Assembly (NCBI GenBank): GCA_037447655.1
Contig: JBBHKE010001784.1
Span: 1-64,000, forward strand
Direction of reading: 5' to 3'
Length of the DNA stretch: 64,000 bases
Source of the DNA: Zygnema cylindricum
Taxonomy: Eukaryota; Streptophyta; Zygnematophyceae; Zygnematales; Zygnemataceae
In this document: piece by piece, positions 23,021 through 36,632 of the stretch
Numbering within the stretch: the stretch's first letter is position 1
Layout: each line of letters starts with the position of its first letter
The notes under the pieces: generated by a model
What the model saw: the letters and a program-made list of their open reading frames with translations, nothing else
What the model was told of the DNA's origin: nothing
Database searches by the model: none
Position numbers and translations under genes: made by a program

Positions 23021-26000
23021 GCAGTTTCGCAGGCCACTTGGCTAATGCCATGATCCAAATTCTACGTGTAAGCCTATGAAAGTGAAGGCGTATGTATCGA
23101 GAACATCAAAATGCTTGGATGTAAACGTGTGGAAGAGCTGACGCTAATGTCAACGCGTACGCAAGTGAGTAGATTGATGTACACGTGTACACATTTGAGA
23201 ACGATTTCAGTCTGAAGGTGAACCTCCATCGAGCGAACCATACAAACCCAAAAAGTGGGGTCGTTTACTAGATGCCGTACGTTTTCAGACCCTGTATAAT
23301 ATTTTTTTTATTTTTTTTATAAAACATGTTTATGTTTATGTTTTGTTTTACGTTCTAATACGTTCGTACAAATCTTAACTTCGTCCTTTCATACAAATCG
23401 TACATACAAACTATACGCGTGAATAATCTTTGACGATTTTAAACATCTAAACACAAGCCTACGTGGTATCGACCAAAAAAAAGCAACCAAAACAGCACGT
23501 AGACGAGAGTCATGTGGTTATTGCTGGTCAAAATGATATTGCCAGTAAACGTGTCCAACGCTACTTGGCGACGCCTGGTGTCCGAACGATAATTGGCGAC
23601 GCGTGGCGGACTAATTTTATTTCATAAATATGTTGGGCCATGTAATTTAACAACGTTATTCACAACAACTAATGATTTCTTGTCAAAAAAACATTACTTA
23701 ATTAATTCAAAAGTGACGGGCGGTGTACATTTATTATACAATGTTTGCTGCATACTACATAAAATATATCTCCAATATACAATATAGGATATATATTTTA
23801 TAACGCATAAAAGTACATATTGCATAGTGTACACGCTAAATAGTGTATAATTTACAATGTGTAGTTTGAAATTAGTTATCTTAAATATCCTAAAGCTCTT
23901 ACTTCTCTCTCAAAAAAAAAATCGATCCTTTGGGTCCCCAATTCCCCAAAATTCTCCAATTCTCAAGAATTCCTAAATGTTCAAAAATTCCCCAACCTCC
24001 AATTCCCAATTCCTTATTTCCGTCAATCTAAGGATTAGGTAAGACCTTAATGAGTAAATATACCAATATTTTATCTTTCAAAATATTTATATTCTTGAAT
24101 GATCTTATCAAATATTTTGGCACTCATAAAGTGAATTTGTACGTACATGAGCGTACTTTCCAAGTCATAATTTGTGATGTTTCTCTCTCGAATTGTTGTT
24201 TGATACTTACACGACACAACTTGTGTCCTTCTCATATAAATTTCAATTATTAGTAAAACGATTTTACCTAGACCATCTCCTCGATAGTTGTAGTGGCAAC
24301 CATGCCTTTAAACTTGACAGCTAAATGTGTTGTTGTTATCTTTTGCAACGCACTACTTGAACCACGTGTCATTTTACTATATGTAAAATACGTCTAGTAG
24401 TCGTTCTTATGCTATAAATATCGTCACAACAAACATCCTTCGAAATACTTATTGTAACCATATTTCATCTAAAAGTTAAGAATAAATTTTGAGTTATAAC
24501 GAAGTATCTTTTGACATTAAAGTTAATTCTCAATGTTTTATCTTTCGGTTTTCATAAATTATTTTCATTACATTAACAGTTGTCTTAACACGTGGTTAAA
24601 TAAAATCAAAAAATAAATCAAACATGATACATTTGTTCAAACTTTAGTAAATAAAAGTTATTATTTACTACAACAATTAAGCCTTACTCCTACCTTTTCA
24701 ATCTTTGTTTAAACTTTATAAAAATTGTTCTCGTGATACTTATAACTCTTTCAGGTGGTCAAAGAGGTTGTGATGCATGCACACGTGACAAAAGATACAA
24801 CTTCTAAGTGGTCAAATAGGATGTGATCCATGCACGTGTGGCTGGAGCTAAGTGGCCACCATCCACACATCGTCTACCAACATTTCAGTTGTTAATAATA
24901 ATGCTAAGTTGCAACACCTCAATATTATTATTATTATGGGAAGTTGACGTTGTTATATGTTCCACCCTTTTATTATTATGCGAAGTTGTCGTTGTTTTTT
25001 TTTATCAATTTGCCTACATGTGACATTATTACCGACCCACCACAAAATTTAGCGAAATCATTGCAATGGTTTTTTTATGCTCTATATAAATTTTTAATAC
25101 ATGTATTTTTTTTGACACAATAAAAAAAAATTATTGAAAATACTATAAGTCTCGACGAAATATCTTTGTGATTTAGGTGGGTTGTTACATCGAACAAATT
25201 TTTTGGGAGCTCTATACAAATCTCTATACAATTTATAGACTTTGGTCGTCTGTCTGTTCATCTTTTAAGTAGGTATGTTTGTCCATCTGTACGTCCGTAC
25301 GGACTCGCTTGTAAATAGGCCACGGTCCATGCCCGTGTAATGGGCATGATAAACATGACACGGCCCATGCCCATGTAAAGGGCATGATAGACAAGACACG
25401 GTCCATGCCTCTGTAACGGGCATGATAAACAAAACACGGTCCATGATCGTGTAACGGCCATTGTTTTACTATTTATGAAAAATATTGATTTCACCGTGGA
25501 ATATTAGATTGTAGACAACGTTGCCCAATTTGGATGGTCAACGGATAAACTAGAAATAAACCATATCCATAAGCTCTTTGTTGGTAGTTGTAAGGTCGTG
25601 CATATCTAAGTCGTTTTTTGCGTAGGTTGAGTCACGTGTTTGGTGATGTTATTTCAAATGTACCGCATAACATATAGCTTGTGTAGAGAGGAAATGGGCG
25701 TTATGTAATAATCGTAACTCGTTGGGCTAAATGATAGTTTATTATTGCCACTAACCCATTTATTTTGTGTGATTGGGTCGATAATATTTTTTTGCTTCAC
25801 TTAACTTTCGCATTTTTTTTTTTACCCTAAAAACGTGGTAGTTCGACTAAGATAGAGAAAAATGATTCGACTCGCGCCATGTTGCGCATATGAGTTATTA
25901 GTCACCACGTGACCTTAGTCTTTTTAAATTTACGTTTTCTCTTCCCAAGTGGTGTTTAAATACAAGCTAAAAAAAACTCTTCGGTCATTAATATTGTTTT

Positions 26001-27232
26001 TTGTCCGACGACATCAAACGTGATTGGAATCGTGAAAAGGATAACCATGTAGATATTTGATAACCAAAGTTCATACTTAGAATAATTATTACAATTTTTT
26101 GTTAATTAGGTTGGACGACCTCAGTATCCTATATAAGAGTACCTTTAATTTACTCGAAAACAATCTTAAGCTAGTGGAATTAACAAACGGTTTTTTTAAG
26201 TTCCTACATGATTTTTAGCCAAACAAAATATTATCGTTATTATCATTAATGTTTTATTTTTTGTGACAAAAGTACAAAAGGTAATAAAAAGTATGTAAAG
26301 TTATTTTTTCAAAACAATACACTGTCTACTAATTTACATCTCTGAACCTATATCTCTTACGAATAATTATGTATGAAAATCAAACTGCTTAAAAATTCAT
26401 TGTAAAAAAAGTAATATTTAAACCACAAAATAGTAAACGCTGGACCAAACTCGATTTCATGAGGCTGGTTTTTTACGCGCAAACCATATGAAATCGATTT
26501 TCAATCCCTCTACCTCATAAAAACGCATGTATAAATATTTTATACAAACCGGATCAAAGTTGGCTCGAATGATTTATTTTGTATTTAAAATGTGGTTTTT
26601 TCGCGTCCAAATCATACGTTTGACGCGAGGAATTACTTAAAGCGTAGTAATGTACGAATAATACAGAATCGTATTGTACACCTACGGTACACGTGTGCCA
26701 TTATGTGTTGGATTAAGCCTAATTGATGTTCGACATCAACCTAATTAGGTCAGTTTTTTATCTATATGAACTTTTTAAGTAGGTATAAAGCAAACTAAAT
26801 AATAACGTTGATAACATACAATATTACAATTAATGCTTCCACACTCTATTTGGTTATGTTTGAGTTAACCTGTTAAACTTAAAAAAGAGATATGTGTTAC
26901 GTAATCACCCAATTATGTACACCTTTTGCCCCTTCAAATTGATTGAATTGATGCTATGACAAAAGCTTTAATTTGGCCATTTAATAACCTACCTATGTTA
27001 TGCACTTCAAACATAAATTGTATCTTAACCGTTTTAAAAACGAGTACCACATGTGGTTTTCCATCAGTTTACTAAACACTGTAGGCTACAACTATTTGTG
27101 CTTACAATACTTGTAAAATACGGTCATGTTCATTTGTACATTAAACCTACGGGTTCAAAGCACAATTTTAATTGGTGAATATTATTGGAAACATTATATA
27201 CAGGCTTACTATAGGCTTATAGTACACCGTGA
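23021..27232. other. AT-rich intergenic DNA
   Basis: About 4.2 kb with no frame above 85 codons and no recognisable domain. It holds short A/T runs, a 38-bp tandem repeat at 25321-25470 and many CACGTG/ACACGTGT words, but nothing I can call a gene. Confidence 0.6.
25321..25470. repeat. 38-bp tandem repeat with internal palindrome
   Basis: CACGGTCCATG starts recur at 25321, 25359, 25397 and 25435, exactly 38 bases apart. Each unit contains CATGCCC and its complement GGGCATG about eight bases apart, so every unit could fold as a small hairpin. Copies differ by a few bases; the last is partial. Confidence 0.85.
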
Positions 27233-27425
27233 ATCGTTATTAGCCTTATGTACGCTATATCGGCACCCTAAAATTTTGACATTGATGCCTTAAATATAAT
27301 AAATTACACTATTTAAGGAAGTGGACCATAATCTGCCACGTCTCCTAGAACTAAATTAGAATGAATGACGCTAATTTTTTCTTTACACTAATAATTTCTA
27401 TACGCTAATAACGATTCAAGGTGTA
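27233..27425. mobile_element. T1-family inverted-repeat element, 193 bp
   Basis: Left end TACACCGTGAATCGTTATTAG at 27233, right end CGCTAATAACGATTCAAGGTGTA at 27425. Ends differ from the consensus by one or two bases. Non-coding interior. Confidence 0.75.
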
Positions 27426-28462
27426 CCCTCTATGCAGGGGTTAACAGAATATAGCGTTTCCGATTGTTTTTGCATGATGCAATGTGGATATGCAACACAG
27501 TCAAAACGCATCTGTATACTGAATTATCGATATGCGAAGTGGGACGATACTTTTTCGAGTCAAAGCAAAAACAACAAAGCAGATTCTAATTCCAAATGCA
27601 CGGAGACGAAAAACAAACGCAAGTTACGATGAGCCTCACAAATTCCAACGTTATACTCGAGGTGGATCAAGTCCCAGCTTTTCCTTCCATTCGCGTCACG
27701 ATCAGCAATGACGGCATTCCACGGTGGCCGCCACGCTGGACTAAACCTTTCTGTTTGCTACATCATCTACCGACCGTTCCAGAGTGGCCGCACACTTGCC
27801 CATCTGTCCACGTGCCTGTCTCTTAGGCGCGGCCAGAGTAAACCCCGGTCAATGTTTTGGTTCCACGTGGCCACACGTCAATCCCTCGCTATCTGACGGT
27901 TAGTCCAAGAGATCCGAGATCGGAAGGTTGTGACAGGTCGGGCCATTTTCTGCCGTACAGGTATGCCGCCAAGAAGTACCGCTGCTTGTGATGATCGGTA
28001 TTCCTGCTGATGTCCGGACGCTTTGATCAATCTTCTTCTGCCACGTGTATTGAGGCTCGATTTAGTAAGCCAACCTGGTTCTGCCACGCTGTCCAGTCTA
28101 TGTCTTCTGTAGTGGATCACATGGACAGCATATCGCACGTGCGAAGACATCAAAATGAGACGGAAGGGACAATTGTGATGTTTGCTGCCCTATGTGAAGT
28201 TGCTGCTTTGTATCCTACACCTGCAGTTTTACATAAGTGAATATCAGTACGTTTTTGGCTCAGAGTCCTTTCTTTCCTTTTGCGAATTCCTGTGTCAACA
28301 GATTCCTGTTTCAAATCGTTTTGTTTTCGCATTTTTACTTTCCAGGTTTATTGAGGGACAAGTCCTACCGTGTGCGATTGGAAGCCTTAGAATTTCCTCT
28401 TTTACTGTGCTTCAGACTTTTTGTTCCTCCTTTTTTTAAGTTTGTCGTTCAGTGTAGGCACC
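27426..28462. other. Upstream region of the plastid-protein gene
   Basis: Contains the presumed promoter and 5' leader of the gene starting at 28463. It is more GC-rich than the DNA further left, with several CCACGTGxC G-box-like words (27805-28140). Pyrimidine-rich runs just upstream of the ATG fit a leader. No TATA box was assigned and no other coding frame is convincing. Confidence 0.4.
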
Positions 28463-31400
28463 ATGGCTGCCACTACAGGTGGCGCAATCCAATCCATGGC
28501 TGCAGAATACTTCAGTTCCATCACCCTTAACTCTAAGTGTAGAACCACGGCTTCATTCGTCAACCGTACGGATTTGGCAACTTTCTTTCTTGATTCCTCA
28601 TCGTCATCTTTCATTCAGAAAAATGCACAACTCAGAGCTTCCCAACCGCGCTTGACATCCGTTTCAAGACGTCCGAATTGTAAAGCCATGGCTACTGATA
28701 GTCAGAATGGCTCCTCTCGCACCACTCAAGATTCAGCAAATCTCATCTCCAAGGAATATGGCGAGCTTGTGGTTGTCGGTGATGTTGAGGCTCTCGACGA
28801 CGAGATGAAGATAAAATTGGAATGTGATGACAGCGGCTGTGTATGGGTGGTTGGAAAGAAGGTGACGGGTTTAGAAGACAGCAAGACAGATGGCTACTTG
28901 CATTGTGGAATAAACGGTTAGTTTTCTCATACAACATGTTCTTGCAATTTTATTGAATAGTGAGGTGCATTGTCCTTGTTTATACTGACATATTAGCACA
29001 TTGGCCTTTTTTGTTTTTTTCTGTTTTGTTTTATAGTTCCTAGATTCTTTATTGACAGAAATGCACTTCTCTTTTGAGCTCGTACAGTTTATGACGTTGG
29101 CTTTGTTACCTGCTCTGTTTTTGAGTGTTCAAAAAGCTTGTTTTTCTTTTCCAAACAGGGCACATTTTGGTTTGTATTGCCATTGTGGATTCTTTTGGAG
29201 GTTCTTCCAATGAAGCTGATGGCTGGTATTACCTGTTTCTATTGAGCAGGTTGTTTCTATGATTCACAGGAGCCCGTAAAGGATTTCAAAGTTCTTGAAG
29301 GATTGGGTTGGCGACTCGGATATGAGACAGCGCCAGAGTCTGAAGACAGCTTCTGTGCTATTGTAAGCAATAATTCTGAAGAGAGTTTTATAACGATATT
29401 ATAAATTGATGAATGCATTTGCCTTTGTCAGCACTTTCTAACTCCTCCATTGAGCTGAAATTGAGTGGTTTGGTTGCAACTGGTGATTCTCCTTAGTGTT
29501 TGTAAACCAGCATTGCCATATGAAATGCGTGTGGTTAAGTTGGTTTCTGAAATATTGGCGGGAACCTGAAAGAGTTTTTGCAACAACTAAGGCTTTTAAG
29601 GCTTTTTGGTGTTTAGTCCAGACTATTTTGTATGAATGATTTTTTTGTGCAATGTAGTCAAATGCAAGGAACGACAGGGTGAATTATGAACACTTCCTGT
29701 TAGCGGGAGTAAAGGCTTAACCGGAGTCCAGTATGTGAACTCCAGTGGAATGCTTTTTCTAAGCAGTGAAGAGGGGTTTCTTCAATGTGACGAAGTAGTT
29801 TTTGTTAGTTGTTTTTCCTGCATTAGTGGAGGTCAATTTTTACCTTTGTTTTTGCGGTTTTAGGTTGGAGCTGGAGGTTGGAGCATTGCACTTACTGCCT
29901 CAGAGTTTAATGACTTCACAAATTTGATTCAGGTACAAAAATGTCTCTGTATGTATTGCGGCGATCAGGAACAAGTTGGTTTGTGTTTTTGTTGTTTCTG
30001 TTTAAAGCAGTTCGGTAGTATGATGGAAGATGCTTTGACATATTTCCTTTCCTCTTTAGTTTCTTTTTTTTGTTTTTTTTTTTTTTTTTTTTTTCCTACT
30101 TCACTTCTTTACTGCTTTGTTTCTGTCCTTTGGTCCTTCTGTCCTTCTTTCCTTCTTTCCTTATTTTGTGACGGCCATGGTAAATATCTCTGTGCCACAC
30201 ATAGCAGTATTAGTCATTCTATTATGCAAATTTGTCTTTAACGCTGGCAATATGCTGATCATTGAGCAACACTCTATTGTTCCATCAATAAATTCACCTC
30301 TGAGCTTTTGTTTATTCCGTGTTTGTCCTTGTAATAGTGGCAATAGGATTATGCAATTATGTGACAAGTCCAAATTGGATTGTCTCCAAGTCCATGGTCA
30401 TCAATCACAATGCATGCTCGCTCTCTCCCTGCAACCTAAGGGAAGGTTGATGGGTTTGCATGACAGATGCTTCGCAAAGGCATTGTGACTATGGATCAAG
30501 ATGGCGTCATTGGAAGAGAGAAGGTGCAGATGAAGGTGAGTGTGAAGTTTATCCCTCTCATTTTGAAATAGACAGAGTTATCCAGGTCCTGTCAATATAT
30601 TTTTCTTAATTTCTGCAAGGTGTTGTCCTGTTTTGAGCGTGACCAAAATCTAAAAGACATGTGAGGTTGTTTTGGTTGCTACGAGTCATACATAGCGTTG
30701 AAGTGGTAGGGTTTTTCTCTTTTTCTCACATTTGTGTATATCATATTTTGTGCCTTTTTTATTTTCGAAAAGATGGTTGTCAAGGCTCAAAGACAATGCA
30801 ATGCTGAACCGGAAAAATGCTGAGCAACATTATTGCTCTCCCTCTCCCTCTCCCTCTCCCTCTCCCTCTCCTCTCCCTCTGCCTGATCGAACTGGCTCGC
30901 AGAAACTTTGGAAGGTACATTCTGTTTTCTTGGAAACTAAGGTCCGTGTTGGTGGTCTTCGTTTGGTTGGTCTTTATATGGTATGGGGATAGTCCATTTG
31001 TATATGACACTACTTATCATGCTGGTCAACGTGTGTGTGGAAAGTAACATTTGCTTGACTAATATATTGTTACAATATATTGTATCTACTGACTTAAGCC
31101 AATTATAAGATCACGTTTTTCGGTTTGTCTTTCTCCTAGTTTTTGCTTTAAAGTCCCTTTCACAGTTGATCTTCTCTAGTACAAGAATAGCTGAATAAAT
31201 GGAATTTGCTTGATTTATGCACGGGGAATTGTGGGATGCATTAAGTCCAAGCGATTACCTGATGATAATTTTTCGGTTTCAGTTTGCTGGGTTTTGTTTT
31301 TACCAAGACTTGTTGACAGTTGTTCTGCCACTAATTGTGGTTAAACAGGGACTGGCAAATTAAGGGCATCTTATAGTGGAATTGCTCTTCCGCTATTTCT

Positions 31401-32997
31401 CCCATGGTTCCAAGACTGTACATAGCAATTCGGACGAAGTTTATTAATGGATATGCGTAGGATTACATTCAGTATTACTGGTTTGTATTGCTTAACTTGT
31501 TTAACCGATCGTATCTGCCAGATTGGTGGGAGGAGCGAAAACAAAGCCTTCGAGATTCGGTTTCAGCTTGCTGGTGACAGTGAACGACGGCAGGTGAGAA
31601 AAATACGTGAATCCTCATATGGTGTTATTTAAACTTGTTGGTAAAATCTTTGCAAACCATTCTTTCCTCCTTGAGCAAGTAGAATATTACGAAGGGATTT
31701 TTTTAGTGACTTCTGCACATTATGAAAGTGAAGTTATATTATCGGAAAATGTCAGTGTCTCTTAGGAGAATTTGAGATCAGTGGTTCAAAGGACCTCATG
31801 AGGAATCTGTTGTCACGCCCCACTATAATCTCTAATCCGACTTCTTTGGTTTAAATATGTGATACTAGCTACTAGTGCAATGTCAGAGCATCATTCATGT
31901 TAGGTTTTGATGCCATGGAATATGTGTACTACAAATCAAATAATTGTGGCTGTTATGTTCGCCTGATTTTGCTCTGTAGAATGAAAATTTCCACCATGGA
32001 GCATTTCTTATCTATCTTGTGGACTGCATTGCTTCCCCCAATTTGCATGTTTGCTGAATTTTTATTTTATATCGTATTTATGGTAGTCCTTTATCAACCT
32101 CCGGCTTCCTTTAACATGAATTTTCATGTAAAGATCCACGTCAATCATCTTTCAGCGGCTGCGTCATTTTGTTTCGTGTTTCTTGTGTCGTTTTTATTTC
32201 AATTTCTTGGTGGTTGCATTGTGAGTTATATAGATTGAAACATTAGTGAATCATTTCAAGGATGGGGGCCAACCTTGCAAAGCTGTGTCCGTCAAAAGGA
32301 AATGGATGTTTACCACGGGCTTTGACATAATGACAGTCTTGTTCCCATACAAATATAACCTCATGTTTATTGGACCTCAGACTGACGGCTGTACACCGCG
32401 AATCGTTTAGAAGAGTAAAGAAATTATTTGCGTATGGTTTATGTTAGTGATTATCTTTAAGGGGTTTTCAAACTGTTTAAAGGATTTTTAGGGTACTGTT
32501 GAGCATCATTAATGTTTTTTGCCATTGGAGGCAAAAAACCGACACTGAATTAGTGTTAATAACGGTAATAACTATTCACAGTTCACGTTGTTCGCTAATA
32601 GCGATTCAGGGTGTAACTTGTTATTGACGTTAATAATGATTCATTCTGAAGTTATTAACCCTAGAACAAGTCACGTGTGCCTTAAAGAGTTACTAGCGCT
32701 AATAACGATGCAGGTTGTACCTTAAGTGTTATCAACTCTAGTTACAATACACTGTCCTCGAAGTGTTACACGCTATTAATCATTCCCGGTGTACTTTTCC
32801 TGGTTACTTTTTCTTTTTTTTTGCAGGCGGAAGGCTACTGGCCGGCCGAGGCAATCATGGACATGCTGCAAAAAGTGGATGAGCTGGCAGCCACTGCTCT
32901 GGCTCTTCCCGCTGCAGCCCCACTGGAAGTTGAGGCCGTGGTTGAGGAAGAATCCGAGGCAGAGGAGGTAACAGCACCGGCCGCTGCTACTGCGTAG
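28463..32997 (+). CDS. DUF1818-like plastid-targeted protein, six recognised exons
   Basis: Exons 28463-28916, 29250-29362, 29864-29932, 30467-30535, 31522-31593 and 32827-32997 join in phase at GT-AG borders to about 315 residues. The ATG sits in ACCATGG. Residues 1-75 are rich in Ser, Thr and Ala with few acidic residues, as in a chloroplast transit peptide. The core has GLGWRLGYE, then VGAGGWSIALTASEFNDF, then FEIRFQLAGDSERRQAEGYWPAEAIMDML, which follow the order of the cyanobacterial/plastid DUF1818 family (GWR.GYD, GG..WA.ELT..E.NDF, RF...R..EG.W). The C-terminus is an acidic Ala/Glu-rich tail. The family's ECE..LWLE segment expected between exons 4 and 5 was not located, so one short exon may be missing. 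The molecular function is unknown. Confidence 0.82.
32392..32615. mobile_element. T1-family element in the last intron of the plastid-protein gene
   Basis: Left end TACACCGCGAATCGTTTAG at 32392 and right end CGCTAATAGCGATTCAGGGTGTA at 32615. It lies wholly within the intron between 31594 and 32826. Three further right-end-like segments follow, at about 32640, 32700 and 32770. Confidence 0.7.
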
Positions 32998-35448
32998 AAA
33001 ACTGAGAGTGCTGTAGGACTTTTCTTAGGGTTTTGTTTAGGAATTTTATTGGTGTTTTTTTTATGGTTTGTTAGGGTTTTTTACTGTTAACTTAAAAAAA
33101 GAAGAAAATATTTTGACTGCTGTACACACAGGTGCAATTAGCCCCTTTGCAAAATAATGCAAAGGGAATATGGGTACACACCTCTGCATCCTTTGCCGGA
33201 TGAGAAAAAAATACACAACAGGAATGATAGCAAATATATATATATATACATATACAACATGGGGGTGTGCACATGTTAAGTATCGGGAAAAACTGGTTGT
33301 TAGCAATAGCTGAGAGTCAAAGACTAGTGTGTTATTGTTGATAATTTATATGTACATGTCCAATATTTAATTGTTCGCTCAAAAAGTAGTGAGCGAGCGC
33401 AAATCAATTTGACAAGCAAACAGCACAATTGCTGTTTTTTTGACTGAATTCCAAGACTGTGTCGTAAAATCATTAGGACGATGGGGCATTCAAAGAAAAA
33501 ATGATAAATATTCGTGGTTCTGATTGGAGCCAGTGAATTGTGTCAACTTTGTCTGTAGAACTTTGCATTATTATTGTTGAAAGATTGAGTCAATGTGTTT
33601 ATCTTTCAGTTAAAAGTTGTTTTTGTTCACATTTCCGGGGGTGGGGGGGGGGGGGGAGGGGGGTGGGGGGGGGGGGGGGGAGGGGGGAGCACATGGACTC
33701 GGAATACAAAAAGGGCCAATGCCGTGATGTTTTGAAGCGTGTCGGTGTGACAATGTGAACCGCAACATCACTGGCCAAGAAGAGTCAAATGTTTGGAACA
33801 TTTCACATAGCGACCTTTTTCCTGCGTTCTCCCTCTCCCTCTCCCTATCCTTTTCCTCTCTCCATGGTTCCCGCATAGAATCCCTCCTTATTACGCGTTT
33901 CCCTCCGACAACACTCTTTTCGTCCTCAATCATGGACAAAATGACCTACATCCAAAGTTTCAGTTTTTTGTGTAAATAAGTAACTACAATGAATTGTTTG
34001 AAGATGTTCGTAAGAATGATTATTAACAATAACTATTAGTTTGAGTCATAATGCATCTAATTGTACTTCAACATTTAAAAAAAATAAAGAAAAAGAAAGA
34101 AAAGACATACGATTGTACCAATCGTGGGCGTCTATGAAGTGTACAAATAGTCACCAACAAGGTATCAAAGAAAATGTCTTGAATTTTATAACGACGCTCG
34201 TTCCACAACAACATACATTATGTTGAGTTCCTTCCAACCGAGGATAGTGCATTACTCATGTTTTTGTGTTCTTGACCATCATCATTTTCACATCCCTTTC
34301 TTTTGGTCTTTTCCATTTTGTCTCTTTAGTATTTGTAAATTGCATGATAGTTTGTGATAAGATTGTAGTATAAATAAAATGGAAATAAAAAAAGCATTCA
34401 TACCTTGAAGAGCATTGCAAATCCACACCTGACTTAGTACCGCTGACTATTTTTATTGTGGTACCAAACCGGAGTCCATTTAATATTGCGCGGTTCTACA
34501 TATGTTAAGTACTCAATGATGGAAAGTACCGATTTCACTAGTTTACAAACTGCGATTTCGCCAGGTTAAAGTATTCGATACCAGTCTTAGTTTTAAGGCT
34601 GTTTATCACCTGGTTTTGCCTTTTGCTTCTTTCTACAAGGTCCTTGAAGGTTTTTTTAGGATTTGGATTTTTGATGGAGATTTATTTTCTTTCTTCGGGT
34701 TTAATTACCGTGACTTTTCTTGGCCGTTTAAATCTACTTGATTGCGCAATTTCTATGGCGTTTCTCTGAACTACGGTTTCAGTGTACCGAAAATCATCAC
34801 TATAATGTCGTACATCGTATCGGATGTTTTAAGATACGATAAAGTTGACGTATTGTACTGAGGCGTCAATCTATGTATTGTGCGATTTCGGTACGATATC
34901 TCTGCGATACACCTTATATATTTGCCTAGCTACACGTGTGTACAGTAATATAGTGTCGTATATCGAGCAAATTCCGGGTAAGAAGCAGCTCTGTTTCGGT
35001 ACTGTAGTCTGTAGTTACTAAAAAACTAAAAAACCCTAAAAAATCCTAAACCCGATTTAGCGAGTTTGCCGTTGAATGTCGATAACTTCACACCTGCCGA
35101 TAGTCAACCTACACCCGTACGGTAATCCGTACATAATCTTTACCAAAAAAACAAATATTTCTCCAATTCAGCGAACTTTTGACTGGCCGTAAATTATGCC
35201 TACAAAATTTGAGAAATGAAAATCAAGGTACAAAGTCAACAATCTTGTACAAACTGCTGACGGTATGGTACAGCGTTAGGGTACAACGATAAGAATCTTT
35301 TTTCAGCCTCGACTGAAGAAATATGTTTGAAGAGGAATAACGGTGAGGATATCGACGACACTAAGATATTGATAGTCTCAATTCGATATACCGATTGTCG
35401 AGGCCCCGCAAAGAAGGACATAACATATAAATTATCGGCAAAACCTGC
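32998..35448. other. Intergenic DNA with a G-run
   Basis: The 3' flank of the plastid-protein gene. A near-pure G tract with a few A and T bases runs from about 33636 to 33687 and could form G-quadruplexes. CTCTCCCTCTCCCT words lie at about 33826-33850. No gene was recognised. Confidence 0.5.
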
Positions 35449-35634
35449 TACACCGTGAATCGCTATTAGTGTTAATGTTTTTTTCGTCTCTTAAAACATC
35501 TTTTCTCCGTACACACTTGTCGGATTGTAGATCTGACGGTTGCGATTGAAATCCAAGATTCTCAGCTTCCGATTGGCGGTCTTAAATTGAAAATCGGACA
35601 CGTGTACACTAACACTAATAGTGATACACGGTTT
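35449..35634. mobile_element. T1-family element, degraded
   Basis: Left end TACACCGTGAATCGCTATTAG at 35449 and right end CTAATAGTGATACACGGTTTA near 35634. Same interior style as other T1 copies; the right end is imperfect. Confidence 0.6.
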
Positions 35635-36129
35635 ACTGTAGACATTCTTTAGTAGTTTCCAGTGAAGAATATCCTGTACGGCTTGCTGTACCTGGTCACG
35701 TCCCACTACTGAGGGTAACCTTCCATCACACGAAAAGTACTGGATAAAGTACCTTTTCGTACTAAGCCGTACTGTTTTTTGTTTTTTTTTTACAAAAGAT
35801 GTTTACCAGAAATTCGTTAAGATTCTCCAGACTTTTTGGCGAAAAAATCCACCGTCCGATTTTGAATTTTCGACGCAAACGCCCCTTCAATCCAATACCT
35901 GGCGAGTCTCCTCCAACTGTCCTCAAGAGGACACTCTGCGCTTATTGGACGCGTGTATTGGTCCACTTGTAAAAGTCAGAGTCGATCCACGACGAACGTG
36001 AAGTTATAAACTTACATGTGGCAAATGGCGTGTACCTTCTGACATCAAAGCCACCCTATTCAACGACAAAATCTTGGTTGTAAGACATCTTGTCACGCCT
36101 CCTTTATAAATGTGCACAATCAAGTACAG

Positions 36130-36629
36130 TACACCGCGAATCGTAATTAGAGTAATAAAAAAATTAGAGTACAAAAACTAGAAAAATAAATTAGCGTAAT
36201 GAATGCTAATTTATGTGAGAGAGCTTTTTCAACTATGAAGTTTACTCTAATTTATTTAAGTACTCTAATTTGGCACTCTAATATCCTCTACTGTAAATAA
36301 GGTATTCACAAAATTTGCCAGAACGTACAGTTTATCGTCACTATGACGTTTGACTACGCGGTTTGTTAAAATGCATTTACATGATAACGGCCTGTATTAA
36401 ATCATAATTTGTAATTTTTACTTAATAATGTACAGTTTTGCACGGTCGGAGGTTGTCCGTACTCCACACTATTTAAAAATATCAATATTAGAGTTGAAAA
36501 CGCTAATTAAAATTTATCTCAAATAGAATAATGAAAAAAATAGAATCATTTACTCTATTTCATGTGACAGAGTCGAAATTTCGAGCGACCGAATTAGAGT
36601 AATTTACTCTAATTACGATTCGCGGTGTA
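36130..36629. mobile_element. T1-family element, 500 bp
   Basis: Terminal repeats TACACCGCGAATCGTAATTAGAGTA (36130) and ACTCTAATTACGATTCGCGGTGTA (36629) match for about 24 bases. The interior includes multiple ATTAGAGTA words and a GTACAGTTTAT-GTCACTATGACG block that is repeated downstream. Confidence 0.88.
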
Positions 36630-36632
36630 CAG

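Noticed and set aside
27905-27935. Partial match to a TruSeq-type adapter (GAGATCGGAAGG)
   Set aside because: Only about ten bases match and the sequence diverges immediately afterwards, so this is chance.
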